Source: JAEINY01 sp942490535
GTDB taxonomy: Bacteria > Bacteroidota > Bacteroidia > Bacteroidales > Marinilabiliaceae
Reading direction: 5' to 3'
DNA: 64,000 bases
Assembly (NCBI GenBank): GCA_942490535.1
Contig: CALNXQ010000003.1
Coordinates: forward strand, 372,001 to 436,000
Of the stretch, positions 25,394 through 34,631 are shown piece after piece (the stretch's first letter is position 1; every line of letters starts with the position of its first letter). The notes under the pieces are model-generated. The model did no database searches and was not told where the DNA came from. It saw only the letters and a list, made by a program, of their open reading frames with translations. The translations under genes and the position numbers were made by a program.

Positions 25394-27802
25394 TCACTCT
25401 TCCACCATCGGTTTGTCTTTGGTGAATTGTAAGAATTCATAATACTGCATTGAAGGACCTGATCGTTTTACAATTTGATTAAAATCCAAATCTGCCACCT
25501 TCTTCACCGGCATTTGCCATACGAAGGAAGGCTTCTGCTCATTTTGATTTAGGCCATTACCCTCCAATGTCATGGGATAAACACACAGATTTGCCACTCC
25601 ATTTCGCAAAGAGTTCGCCGAGATTGGAGCAATTCTCAATGGACCTGCACCTGGTTTCCGCTCCCTTCCAACAATGGCCTCACCTGCTTTTTCTGTATTC
25701 ACCCAAAGAACCATTTTATTACCATCATAGGACAAAAGGACCTGATTAAACGAGTCATTCATCAATACTTCCTCCGAAGTAATCGCATGCCTAGCTTCTC
25801 TACCTCCTCCAATGTTCATAATAGCAGTCAGCCTCTTCCCTTCCACCACCATGCCGATGTAACCATTATCGTTCTGATCACCGTTTTTAGAAAAAACCCA
25901 CCGCTGCTCGGTCCATCCCGACAAATTGATGAATCCGCTAACCATTTCAAAATCCACTGCAACAGTCATCTCCGGCGCTTCCATGCCCGCCTGATGCTCC
26001 AGCACGGGACGTTCAACCATCAAATCGAAATTATTATCAATCCACTGGTGATCTTCCGGTTTATTTTTATTGAAACTGGCTACTTTCCCACTAATCTTTC
26101 CAATAACATTGTGTTCAATGCGGATGTTATTGCTGTGCTCATCAAATCCCATGGCATCCACGACTCCATGTACGCCATCACCTTTTGCGATCTGATCCAA
26201 ATAATTTTCAACATAGGCCGTTCCATTACAGTCTCCAAGCGAATAGATACCTGCTGCATCGCCCAACTCCCGGGCCACATGGTGAATATAATTATTGGCA
26301 ATGGTATTGGATTTTGTATAGTTAAATCCGCCTCCCCAGGTCCAGCCGGTACTCACTCCTGTATAACTAATATCAGTAATCTCATTATGCGTTATTTCAT
26401 TCTCATACCCTTGTGCAATCCAAACGCCTACAGCAGCAGGATGCACATTGCCCGCTGAATGAATATAGCAGTTGGAAATGACGTTTTGTGAAGGGGCACT
26501 GGATTTCGGGATATTCTCCTTATCCACCTCTCTCACCGGGAAACCGATGTAAACGCCACCGCCTCCCATGTCGTACATTTCACAACCATTAAAAGTGATG
26601 TACTTGCTCCCCTTGTCGATATGCACCGCACTTGCGCCAAAATGGTTAAACCGGCATTGTTCAAAACGGATATTTTGACTATACAATAACCAAACCCCTT
26701 GTCCACAGCGGGGAGCGGCCTGCGAATCGGTATACCCGGGACGGGGATGATCAGGAAATTCGGGCATCCCTTGCTGGATTTCGGCAGGCCAGTTGGGGGC
26801 GATGTCATAGACGCCCAGTTGATAATCAAGATATTTAAAATCTATATTTTTAAACTCAATGTATTCCACTTTTCCATTTTCATTGCCTGAGAAAGTAAGC
26901 ATCGACGTCAGAAGCGGGGCCTGTATATCCATGGTGCGGGGATCTTCTCCTTCATGAGCCAGGTAATGTAATTCACCGCGCTTTCCATCGAGGTACCACT
27001 CGCCCGATAAATCAAGTGCTTCGGGAATGTTCTCGATGCAATACCGCATATGTGTACTAAACGTTCCCACCGGGTAGCGACAAGGCGAATTCATGTATAC
27101 ATCATTGGAGATGGTATCAATAGCCCTTATCGATTGCCAGGAACTCTCCCAACTGTGATACGTTAAAATTTCAGCTTCCTGCCAATTGGCCCAATGGCGG
27201 ATATCTCCTTCCTTAAACTGAAAGCCACATCGACTTTCCCAATACCCGGCCGGATCTTCCTCCTTCACTTTTGGACTCCAGGTATACTGGCGCAGTGTTT
27301 CTGCATATTTTGAGAATGGCCCTGCTGTCCGATAAAAACCACTGTTTGGTATCCGGGCACGGGTTAATCGTTTATCGCCGGCAAACAACTGCCGAAAGTA
27401 CCAGTTACCCTGTTTAACAGCCGGTAAATCGGCCACCCAATGATTCTCCTTTACGTTTCTCCAGGAGGTAATGGCTCGTCCGCCGCTAACGGTCACTTTT
27501 GCATTTCCGTTAGGCCGAATAACAAGCGGCGCCTCTTTCGTTCCGGACATCTCCGGGATAATCACCACCGGCGCTTCCAGCTCATAATGGCCGGCTTCCA
27601 TGACTATTTCAAGCTTTTTGTCCCTGTTTTTTTCTTTGACCAGCTCCAAGGCCTTATTTAGTGTTGCCAACGGCGCTTTTCTAGTGCCCAGATGGCTGTC
27701 ATTTCCATCTGTTGAAATGTATATTTTCTGCGACTGACTGCAGCTCGTTATCAAAACAACAAGCCATACGACAGCCAATAAAATACCCGATTTTTCTTTC
27801 AT
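25394..27802 (-). CDS. Lipoprotein beta-helix enzyme with C-terminal LamG-like domain (GH141-like), copy A
   Basis: Large surface lipoprotein, about 802 residues from the ATG at 27802 (MKEKSGILLAVVWLVVLITS then the lipobox Cys). An ATG 27 bases upstream is also possible. The N-terminal block ISTDGNDSHLGTRKAPLATL and the LTRARIPNSGFYR block open a right-handed parallel beta-helix whose rungs show NVISNCYIH, HPAAVGVWIAQG and SYTGVSTGWTWGGG. From about residue 600 a concanavalin/LamG-like domain follows (FEMVSGFINLSGW, then GYIGMVVEG). The family resembles GH141 (alpha-fucosidase or xylanase), though polysaccharide lyases use the same fold. Two close relatives lie at 54950 and 57385. It precedes uxuB by 59 bases. 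Confidence 0.83.
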   Translation of the reverse strand: MKEKSGILLAVVWLVVLITSCSQSQKIYISTDGNDSHLGTRKAPLATLNKALELVKEKNRDKKLEIVMEAGHYELEAPVVIIPEMSGTKEAPLVIRPNGNAKVTVSGGRAITSWRNVKENHWVADLPAVKQGNWYFRQLFAGDKRLTRARIPNSGFYRTAGPFSKYAETLRQYTWSPKVKEEDPAGYWESRCGFQFKEGDIRHWANWQEAEILTYHSWESSWQSIRAIDTISNDVYMNSPCRYPVGTFSTHMRYCIENIPEALDLSGEWYLDGKRGELHYLAHEGEDPRTMDIQAPLLTSMLTFSGNENGKVEYIEFKNIDFKYLDYQLGVYDIAPNWPAEIQQGMPEFPDHPRPGYTDSQAAPRCGQGVWLLYSQNIRFEQCRFNHFGASAVHIDKGSKYITFNGCEMYDMGGGGVYIGFPVREVDKENIPKSSAPSQNVISNCYIHSAGNVHPAAVGVWIAQGYENEITHNEITDISYTGVSTGWTWGGGFNYTKSNTIANNYIHHVARELGDAAGIYSLGDCNGTAYVENYLDQIAKGDGVHGVVDAMGFDEHSNNIRIEHNVIGKISGKVASFNKNKPEDHQWIDNNFDLMVERPVLEHQAGMEAPEMTVAVDFEMVSGFINLSGWTEQRWVFSKNGDQNDNGYIGMVVEGKRLTAIMNIGGGREARHAITSEEVLMNDSFNQVLLSYDGNKMVLWVNTEKAGEAIVGRERKPGAGPLRIAPISANSLRNGVANLCVYPMTLEGNGLNQNEQKPSFVWQMPVKKVADLDFNQIVKRSGPSMQYYEFLQFTKDKPMVEE

Positions 27803-27898
27803 ATCAATTGGTTTATTATTTTTAATCATCTACGTATCACATTGTCGGTTCTGCTCAAATGAAGCAATCCGATCTCAATCATGAGCTCATCCAGTTAT

Positions 27899-28766
27899 TT
27901 AATCCGTATAAAACACCCTAAACCTGGGCCCTAAAAGTTTCACATATTCATCAGGCACCTGCAACCGCAATTCTTCCAACACCGATTGATATGCCTCAGC
28001 TGAAGCCAGATTTCTATATTCTTCAGGATCATCCTCTATATTATAGAGTTCTTTTTCACCAAAATGCCAACCATGGTCACTCCATAAAACAATAATAGCT
28101 TTGAGGCGCCACCCAGGGCAAATGCGGTTTTTCAAATCCGACTGCCAGAAAAAAGGGTTTGTCATGCTTTTGTTTCAATTGTTCAACCGCCCAGTCGGCA
28201 TATTGTTGATCATGCAGTTTATGTTCATTCTTTTTGCCTATTGGTCCAAACTGAAAATCAGAGAAGGGACGTTCCCCATTGGGTATAAAGGAATCCGGAT
28301 TTTCTGACTCCGGAAACACCCGTGAATTTGGCGAACAATAGTAAACCTCAAAATCACGATTGGATTCCGGGTAATGGAATATTTTACCACAGCCTGCCGT
28401 ATAATACCCCTCTTCTTTAAAACGTGCTGGTAATGAAGTATGGTTGGCAAACATTTCCATATTTTTAGGATTATAGACTTCATGAAGCCCGTAAGACCCT
28501 GATTTATATGGTTGTATCCCATATAATAATGATGTTCTGGAAGGCCCACAGGCCGGCCCGGAACAATAGGCATTATGAAACACAATTGATTGACTTGCCA
28601 ACTGATCCATCCTTGGTGTTTGAGCCTGCGGATGTCCATTCAGGAAACCAGCCCAATCATTTAAATCATCAATGGCAATGAAAAGAACATTGGGTTTTGT
28701 GGCATCCTTCGGCCGGCAAGCTGAAAGCTGAACTGCGATCAGCAAAGTCATGAACCCAAATTTCAT
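27899..28766 (-). pseudogene. Decayed sulfatase lipoprotein gene with two internal deletions
   Basis: The 5' part (to about 28080) reads as a normal S1-type sulfatase. It has a lipoprotein signal ending LSAC, the metal site IAIDDLNDW, the formylglycine site CGPSR with Cys73 and Arg77, and FEKPHLPWVAPQSYY. At that point the frame changes and IIVLWSDHGWHFGEK follows directly. In intact sulfatases about 100 or more residues lie between these blocks. After GEK the protein jumps again to ELYNIEDDPEEYRNLA, the C-terminal block, so a second stretch of similar size is lost. The first junction also causes a stop for the original frame. Coding quality elsewhere is good, so the loss is recent. Confidence 0.85.
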
Positions 28767-28837
28767 ACCATGGATCACGCCCGGTGCGGGATGCATTGAC
28801 TTTCGGATCAAATGACATAAGTATGCTAAAATCCGTT

Positions 28838-30988
28838 TCATTCGTGATTATTTCTCTTTATGTTCTGTTCTACCTCCTTATCAAATGCTTCAAGTACCTC
28901 TACAGGCAGCTTCGCCTTTTCAATCCATGCACCATTGCCATAAACTCCGGCTGTGGAATAATCAAAGGGTACAAAGCCCATCTTACGCACCACTCGTTTA
29001 TTCTGAAGACTAAAATCGAACTGACCCGGATCTTTGAAGCCAGGATTTGCAATGATTGAATTTTTATCATGACCACTCTTTTTCCACTCAACAAAAGAGC
29101 TGCCGCTAAAATCATAATCATCATTACTGTAACTCCAATACAAATTCTTATCCATCCAGATGTCAATTGTCTTCCAGGACCCTTTCAATACCACTCCCTG
29201 ATTGAAAACCACAATGTTGTTTTCGAAATTGAATGAACGGTGATCCTCTACCCTGGTGCACTGTAACTGGTACAATTTGGCAAAAGCAAAAATATTGTTC
29301 CGAATAGTATTATTTTTTCCATAATGCTGGTGAAAACCACCTGTCTTGGTACTGTATACCAGGTTGTTTTCCATCACAATGTCCGAAGAACCTTCATCCG
29401 TATACAAACCCCAACCGCCATACGAATAGGCATGAACATGATGTACAACATTATTGCTAATGACAGTTCCTTCGGATTTACCCAACATATAAACAGCTGC
29501 CATGTCACTGAGTAATGTCCAGCCAATATGATGGATATGATTATTTAGTATCTTATTTCTTTTGGCGTTACTGTCGGCATATCCCCATATCCATCCTACT
29601 GAAATTCCGGAATAGTAAAAATTCCCGATATCATTATGGGTAATCTCATTATCGGAACTATGTCCGATCCATACACCCACGGCCGATGGAAATTCCTGCC
29701 CGCCAGTTTGAATAATATTGTTGTGAACACGGATATTCCGGGTGTGTTCATTGCCCTGTTGAGGAGCAAAATCACCAAGGTAAATTCCTCCACCGCCCAG
29801 ATCATTCAGGTAGCAACGCTCCACATTACTGTTGCTACAACCTTTTCCATACCATAAGGCATGCTGACCGGTTTGGGAGATTTCACAATTGATAAAATCA
29901 ATATTTTTCGCTCCTTCAAGCATAACCGCTGCATTTATTAACGCTGCTGCCTGATTGGGCTCAGATCCCGTCCGTGGCATCGGGTAATGGCAATGCGTAA
30001 AAGCAATTCCTTCAAATCGAATATTTGCTACCAGGTTGTTATTTTCAGCATCCCCATCCACTGAAATAATATTTTCCAGCGCCGGAGCCACTACTTCCGT
30101 ATTTCCAGGTGTTTCTCCCGGCTGGGGAATATAATACAAGGTTCCTTGCTGATTCAGATACCACTCACCGGCAGTATCAAGTGCAGCGGCATAATTCTCG
30201 AATGTTATGCGCCCTCCTTTCTTTAAAGGATTCCAGGGTTTCATGCCCTGACCGGATGTATAAATTCGTGTGCTGTCTTTATCAATCTTATCTAAAAAGC
30301 GCAAGGTAAAATCCCAATTGTGATACGCTCTGAAACGGACCTGTTCTACTTCTGCGTCCTTAACATTTTGAATCAAAGCGAAATTCTCCTCATCGAAGGA
30401 AATAATCTGCTGTGCCCTTTCAGCCACGCGCCCGATGCCTCTTTCCCATATATGCTGCTCAACTGCATCAATTTTTAAAAATCCTTTATTTGGAGTCCGG
30501 GCAAGTGTTGCTCTTTTTCCATTGACATACAACTGGTCAAAACGCCAGTCGTAATATTTACATTCTGGCACGCTTGCTTCCCAGATTCCATTTTCAAGCA
30601 CCCTGAATCCGGAAATCTTTTTGCCTCCACTAAAAACAGGTGAAGCCCCCTCTTCGGCTTTAAATACAACCGGACACGCTTCCGTACCTCCATCCTGAGG
30701 TAGCAGGATCAAGGGCTCGCTCATTTCGTACCGGCCATCTTTAATGGTAATCACAACGGGCAACACTTCCTGACTCTGATTTTTTATCTTTCGCACTGCA
30801 TTACGAGCCCCTGTAAGAGAAGCCAGCGGTTGTTCTTCTGTTCCCGGATTATTATCATTTCCTTCCGGTGAAATAAAAAGTTCAATTTGCTTTTCATTAT
30901 TCTGCACTTTTGTTTTAGCAAATCCAACTCCTGTAAAAAGCATTGCTAACAGAAAGCAAACAAACACATTTCGTATTGATATTCTCAT
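28838..30988 (-). CDS. Exported right-handed beta-helix enzyme (GH141-like), copy B
   Basis: 716 residues with a signal peptide ending VGFAKT. The N-terminal pattern ISPEGNDNNPGTEEQPLASL, the EGASPVFSGGKKISGF block and QLYVNGKRATLARTPNKGF match the shared family core. Beta-helix rungs follow (NIRVHNNIIQTGG, EFPSAVGVWIGHSSDNEITH, YYSGISVGWIWG). There is no C-terminal LamG-like domain, unlike copies A, D and E. The 3' end lies 71 bases upstream of the decayed sulfatase start codon chosen here. It is a probable glycosidase of fucosylated or xylosylated chains. The exact activity cannot be read from the sequence. Confidence 0.82.
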   Translation of the reverse strand: MRISIRNVFVCFLLAMLFTGVGFAKTKVQNNEKQIELFISPEGNDNNPGTEEQPLASLTGARNAVRKIKNQSQEVLPVVITIKDGRYEMSEPLILLPQDGGTEACPVVFKAEEGASPVFSGGKKISGFRVLENGIWEASVPECKYYDWRFDQLYVNGKRATLARTPNKGFLKIDAVEQHIWERGIGRVAERAQQIISFDEENFALIQNVKDAEVEQVRFRAYHNWDFTLRFLDKIDKDSTRIYTSGQGMKPWNPLKKGGRITFENYAAALDTAGEWYLNQQGTLYYIPQPGETPGNTEVVAPALENIISVDGDAENNNLVANIRFEGIAFTHCHYPMPRTGSEPNQAAALINAAVMLEGAKNIDFINCEISQTGQHALWYGKGCSNSNVERCYLNDLGGGGIYLGDFAPQQGNEHTRNIRVHNNIIQTGGQEFPSAVGVWIGHSSDNEITHNDIGNFYYSGISVGWIWGYADSNAKRNKILNNHIHHIGWTLLSDMAAVYMLGKSEGTVISNNVVHHVHAYSYGGWGLYTDEGSSDIVMENNLVYSTKTGGFHQHYGKNNTIRNNIFAFAKLYQLQCTRVEDHRSFNFENNIVVFNQGVVLKGSWKTIDIWMDKNLYWSYSNDDYDFSGSSFVEWKKSGHDKNSIIANPGFKDPGQFDFSLQNKRVVRKMGFVPFDYSTAGVYGNGAWIEKAKLPVEVLEAFDKEVEQNIKRNNHE

Positions 30989-31005
30989 TGCAATTTATAT
31001 TTTAT

Positions 31006-32817
31006 TCATTTACCATTCTGTTTAGCATATTTCCGCACAGCTTTATCCATACCTTCATCGCTGTGTAACTCCTGATAATGATTATTGAAACCATAAGGCA
31101 GGTATAAGGATGCACACTGTTCATTATTCAACTTCAAATTCTCAAACTCTTTCCATAAGGAATTGTATTTGTCGAATGCCGATTGAATAATTTCGTTCTC
31201 ATTCTCACCGGTTTTTTCGGCTTGCAAACCTTTCAACATCACAATCCACGCCTGTTGAATAATTTCATATTTAATACGACCATAAGAACAAGATACTTTC
31301 AGATAATCCCTGAATTGCTCATCACCAGTTGATACTTTCCCGGCCATTTGTTCAATTTCCTTCCATATGCCCACTGCCTCAGTCTTCTCCTCCAGGACAG
31401 CATCAACCAATCCATTTTCCACAATCTCAAAAAACTCTTTATTGGTTTTTCCCCATGCTTCATCGGTATGGTCATTAAATTCGGGTGCCGTCAATCCTCC
31501 CATATACTGATCACGTATCCACCAGGGATTGATATGTGTTAGTTTACTGCTACGCCCCAAAAACACGCCACGATTGGAAAGGAGTGCAATTTTCCTGAAG
31601 ACGGCAGCATCATCAGTTGATAAGCCAAGCTGAACCGTATATTCGTCAAAGATCTCAGATTCTGTTTTGCTTGTATCCTGGGCCCATTGACTCAACACAA
31701 AAGCATTCAGATCGCACCATAATTCATTGGTAATATAAGGTCCTTTCCAGCCACCACCACGCGACCAGGTCCAAACACCTTTGAAGTTGGGATTTGAATT
31801 CAGATCCTTCAGCCCTTTAGGCCCTTCCACTCCTTCATATTCTTCAAATTCATTGACGATAGCTTCCGCAACATAATTTGGATGCGCGCCTTTCCCTTCA
31901 TACTCCCGTTGACACTGTGCTTCCACTATCTGAGCATGTTTACCGATTCCCAGCGTAGGATTAAACGGAAAAGTTCGTAAGAAATCCCCCTTGGTGTGTT
32001 TAATTGAGAAAATCAGATTTTCGTGAGGTTCCACCTGGTTAGTAATGGCCAGATAAATCTCTGGCTCCGTATGAAACCAACCAAAATCCCAGGTACGGTA
32101 AAAGAGTTTTTTATTGCGTTTCACACAAAGTTCATCGCGCAAAACATTAAGTAGTTTCACATGGTCACTGATGCCTTCATCTCCTTGCCTGACAGGTTTC
32201 CCACCCATATGAAAAGGCGTATCGTGCAGGTAAGTTTCCCCGAAACGAATCACTAAACCATCCAGGGACGGAAATCGATCGAAGATCCCTTCCACTTGTG
32301 CCCGAATCAACTTTTCTATTATAGGATATTGAACATTCGGTTTACGTACATTTTTCACATCTCCGCCGTAACCGTGCAGGTTGGTTTCCTGCTGTCCCAT
32401 CTCTTCACCATACTTAGCCCATATTGATTTAGGCGCTACAAAAATATCGGTAAAAGCATATACATTCATTTGAGCCGCATCACAGGCTTTCAGCTTTTCT
32501 TCAATCATGGCAGCCCGGTCTTCAATCCACTGGCGTTCTTCACTATTTTCAGGCACAATCCCTTTCTCAAAATTATCGTAAGTGATGGCACAGTTGATAT
32601 ACCATTGAGGCACCATTCCATTGAAACCACGGGATTTTAAAAAACCGGGATCGGTATAAGCAGAAATGGTTGGTTCTTCTCCCGGATTATTGTGAACCAT
32701 ATCCAGGATATAGGGTAGTCTCATCTCACCTTTTTCTTGTATTTTTTTTTCATTTGGATTAATGCATGCCAATACACCAAACACCAAAATCAGGCAGGAA
32801 ATATTCCTTATTCTCAT
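31006..32817 (-). CDS. Uncharacterised exported lipoprotein, possible TIM-barrel glycosidase
   Basis: 603 residues with a lipoprotein signal (ILVFGVLAC, Cys18). No family is recognised with certainty. Conserved-looking blocks are SRGFNGMVPQWYINCAITYD, SLDGLVIRFGETYLHD, FYRTWDFGWFH and GVWTWSRGGGWKGPYITNE. The Arg-Phe-Gly-Glu and Thr-Trp-Ser-Arg-Gly-Gly stretches look like active-site loops of a (beta/alpha)8 barrel, and the C-terminal third is alpha-helical. This layout recalls alpha-glucuronidases and GH20/GH84-like barrels, which would suit a cluster that ends in uxuAB. That is inference. It starts the block with copy B (17 bases away). Confidence 0.6.
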   Translation of the reverse strand: MRIRNISCLILVFGVLACINPNEKKIQEKGEMRLPYILDMVHNNPGEEPTISAYTDPGFLKSRGFNGMVPQWYINCAITYDNFEKGIVPENSEERQWIEDRAAMIEEKLKACDAAQMNVYAFTDIFVAPKSIWAKYGEEMGQQETNLHGYGGDVKNVRKPNVQYPIIEKLIRAQVEGIFDRFPSLDGLVIRFGETYLHDTPFHMGGKPVRQGDEGISDHVKLLNVLRDELCVKRNKKLFYRTWDFGWFHTEPEIYLAITNQVEPHENLIFSIKHTKGDFLRTFPFNPTLGIGKHAQIVEAQCQREYEGKGAHPNYVAEAIVNEFEEYEGVEGPKGLKDLNSNPNFKGVWTWSRGGGWKGPYITNELWCDLNAFVLSQWAQDTSKTESEIFDEYTVQLGLSTDDAAVFRKIALLSNRGVFLGRSSKLTHINPWWIRDQYMGGLTAPEFNDHTDEAWGKTNKEFFEIVENGLVDAVLEEKTEAVGIWKEIEQMAGKVSTGDEQFRDYLKVSCSYGRIKYEIIQQAWIVMLKGLQAEKTGENENEIIQSAFDKYNSLWKEFENLKLNNEQCASLYLPYGFNNHYQELHSDEGMDKAVRKYAKQNGK

Positions 32818-33079
32818 TATTTATTTGTATTTAATTTTTATGCCATCAATGAACTACACCTACCGGATCTTTTTACCACAAAGACAAAGATCCAGCATCA
32901 CAAATGTATTTACTCAAAAAAGACTGCTCACGTACATTTAAACTGATTTATTGTATTATTTTCACATCATCCCTCTTGTGTCAAGTCAAATGTAAAAAGG
33001 CAAAAGTGTCTGAAACCTGTAAAATCAATATCTCTCAGCAACCAGCCTCCAATGTGTTTTTCAGATACAATCCAAAGTT

Positions 33080-34504
33080 TTACATCTCACTGCTTCCGAT
33101 CACCTGGAAAGTACTAATTAACGGACAGGCAAGAGCATTGTTTATCTTCAGTCGCACAGCATCGGTTGCCGGAAATTGAATATCAGCAGCAGAAGCCCTT
33201 TCTTCCAGAATAATCCGCTTGTTGCCTATTTTTTTTCCGGAAAAAACTTCCTCCCACTTACCGTTAATACGACACTCAATGGAATACCCGTCAACACGCT
33301 GTCCCAGTTCAATATATTCCTGCAAAATAAAACCATCAATCTCCTGAACTTTTCCCAGGTCAATCTCTAACACGGCATCATTAACATTGTCATCAGTAGC
33401 ATAGAAGGTTTCATAATTCCCATCAACAACCATTTGAGGAGCATATTTTTTTGCCCTTCCCCGGTAACTTTGAGATGTCACTTTTACTTTTTCAGAGCGG
33501 GTGAGGTCATTTTCATGCAATCTGTCAATCCACGCTTTAAACTCAGTAACCCTTTCAACAGTAATCTCATCGATTAAGCCATTGGTATTGGGAGCCAGAT
33601 TCAACAGTGGGGTTACACCATACCCTACTGAGGTCAGATAGTAATCCTGCATTTTTTTAAGGCTTACAACAGGGGTATTATTATGAAACCAATTTCCCTG
33701 CAGGATAATTGAAGGCTCAGAGGGATACCAACGCATTACACCATCAATTTCAATACGGTAATTCTGATCAAGTGAAATTCCGCCATGAGCACCAGGCCAG
33801 GCAATGCTGCGGTCCGGCAGATACTTCACCATTGTTCCCGAATCATAAATAACAGCATTCGGCTGATTTTCCTTTATCATCTCAGCTATCTTTTTATAAT
33901 CCATTCCCAACTCATCGGCCTGATATCCATCAAACCAGTATTCATCAATGGTTCCATATCTGGTACTTAATTCTTTGAGTTGCGCCAGGTAATATTCTCC
34001 ATATTCGGAATATTTATCCGATCCGGCAGTTTCGAAATGCTTGTCGATGATTGATACATAGATGCCAAAATAAACACCTCCCTCACGGCATGCTTCGCTC
34101 AATTCTTTGATAATATCGCCTTTACCTTCTTTCCAGGGAGAAGACTTCACGCAATGATCCGTTGTTTCGGTTTGCCAGTTACAGAAACCATCATGGTGTT
34201 TTGCTGTAATGACAATCCCTTTAAAACCGCCGGCTTTTGCGGCATTCACCCATTGTCGGGCATCAAAAACAACAGGGTTGAATTTTCCCGGATCTTCTTC
34301 TCCATATCCCATGTGATCGTCACTGGGATAAAATGTTTTCATGCCAAAATGGGCAAACATGATATACTCAGCTTTATGCCAGTTTAATTGAGCGGCATTA
34401 GGAACCGGCAGATAAGGTGCCGGTGGAGCTACATTCTTTTGACATCCCGTAATGCAAGCAAGACAGAACAGGGCAATTAGAGGGAATCTGATTGAATGAG
34501 TCAT
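33080..34504 (-). CDS. Alpha-L-fucosidase, GH29, with C-terminal discoidin-like domain
   Basis: Lipoprotein glycosidase of 474 residues (lipobox ITGC, Cys21). The GH29 barrel shows HKAEYIMFAHFGMKTFYPSD, GIVITAKHHDGFCNW and the nucleophile Asp192 in DEYWFDGYQ. After about residue 345 an F5/8 type C-like domain follows (MVVDGNYETFYATDD, EIDLGKVQEIDGFILQEYI). It removes alpha-linked fucose outside the inner membrane. Together with sulfatases it points to a fucose-bearing, possibly sulfated, polysaccharide. It is 262 bases upstream of the lipoprotein gene; that gap has two CAAATGTA motifs but no complete promoter. Confidence 0.92.
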   Translation of the reverse strand: MTHSIRFPLIALFCLACITGCQKNVAPPAPYLPVPNAAQLNWHKAEYIMFAHFGMKTFYPSDDHMGYGEEDPGKFNPVVFDARQWVNAAKAGGFKGIVITAKHHDGFCNWQTETTDHCVKSSPWKEGKGDIIKELSEACREGGVYFGIYVSIIDKHFETAGSDKYSEYGEYYLAQLKELSTRYGTIDEYWFDGYQADELGMDYKKIAEMIKENQPNAVIYDSGTMVKYLPDRSIAWPGAHGGISLDQNYRIEIDGVMRWYPSEPSIILQGNWFHNNTPVVSLKKMQDYYLTSVGYGVTPLLNLAPNTNGLIDEITVERVTEFKAWIDRLHENDLTRSEKVKVTSQSYRGRAKKYAPQMVVDGNYETFYATDDNVNDAVLEIDLGKVQEIDGFILQEYIELGQRVDGYSIECRINGKWEEVFSGKKIGNKRIILEERASAADIQFPATDAVRLKINNALACPLISTFQVIGSSEM

Positions 34505-34631
34505 AGAATTATTTTTTGGATATTACTAACTTTATTCACTGACAGAACGTTCATAACTCGTGCGGAACAGTTCTTTACAACTAAAATATTTACTTGGATC
34601 GATTTATATACTGAGGCCTTTCCGGATCAAT

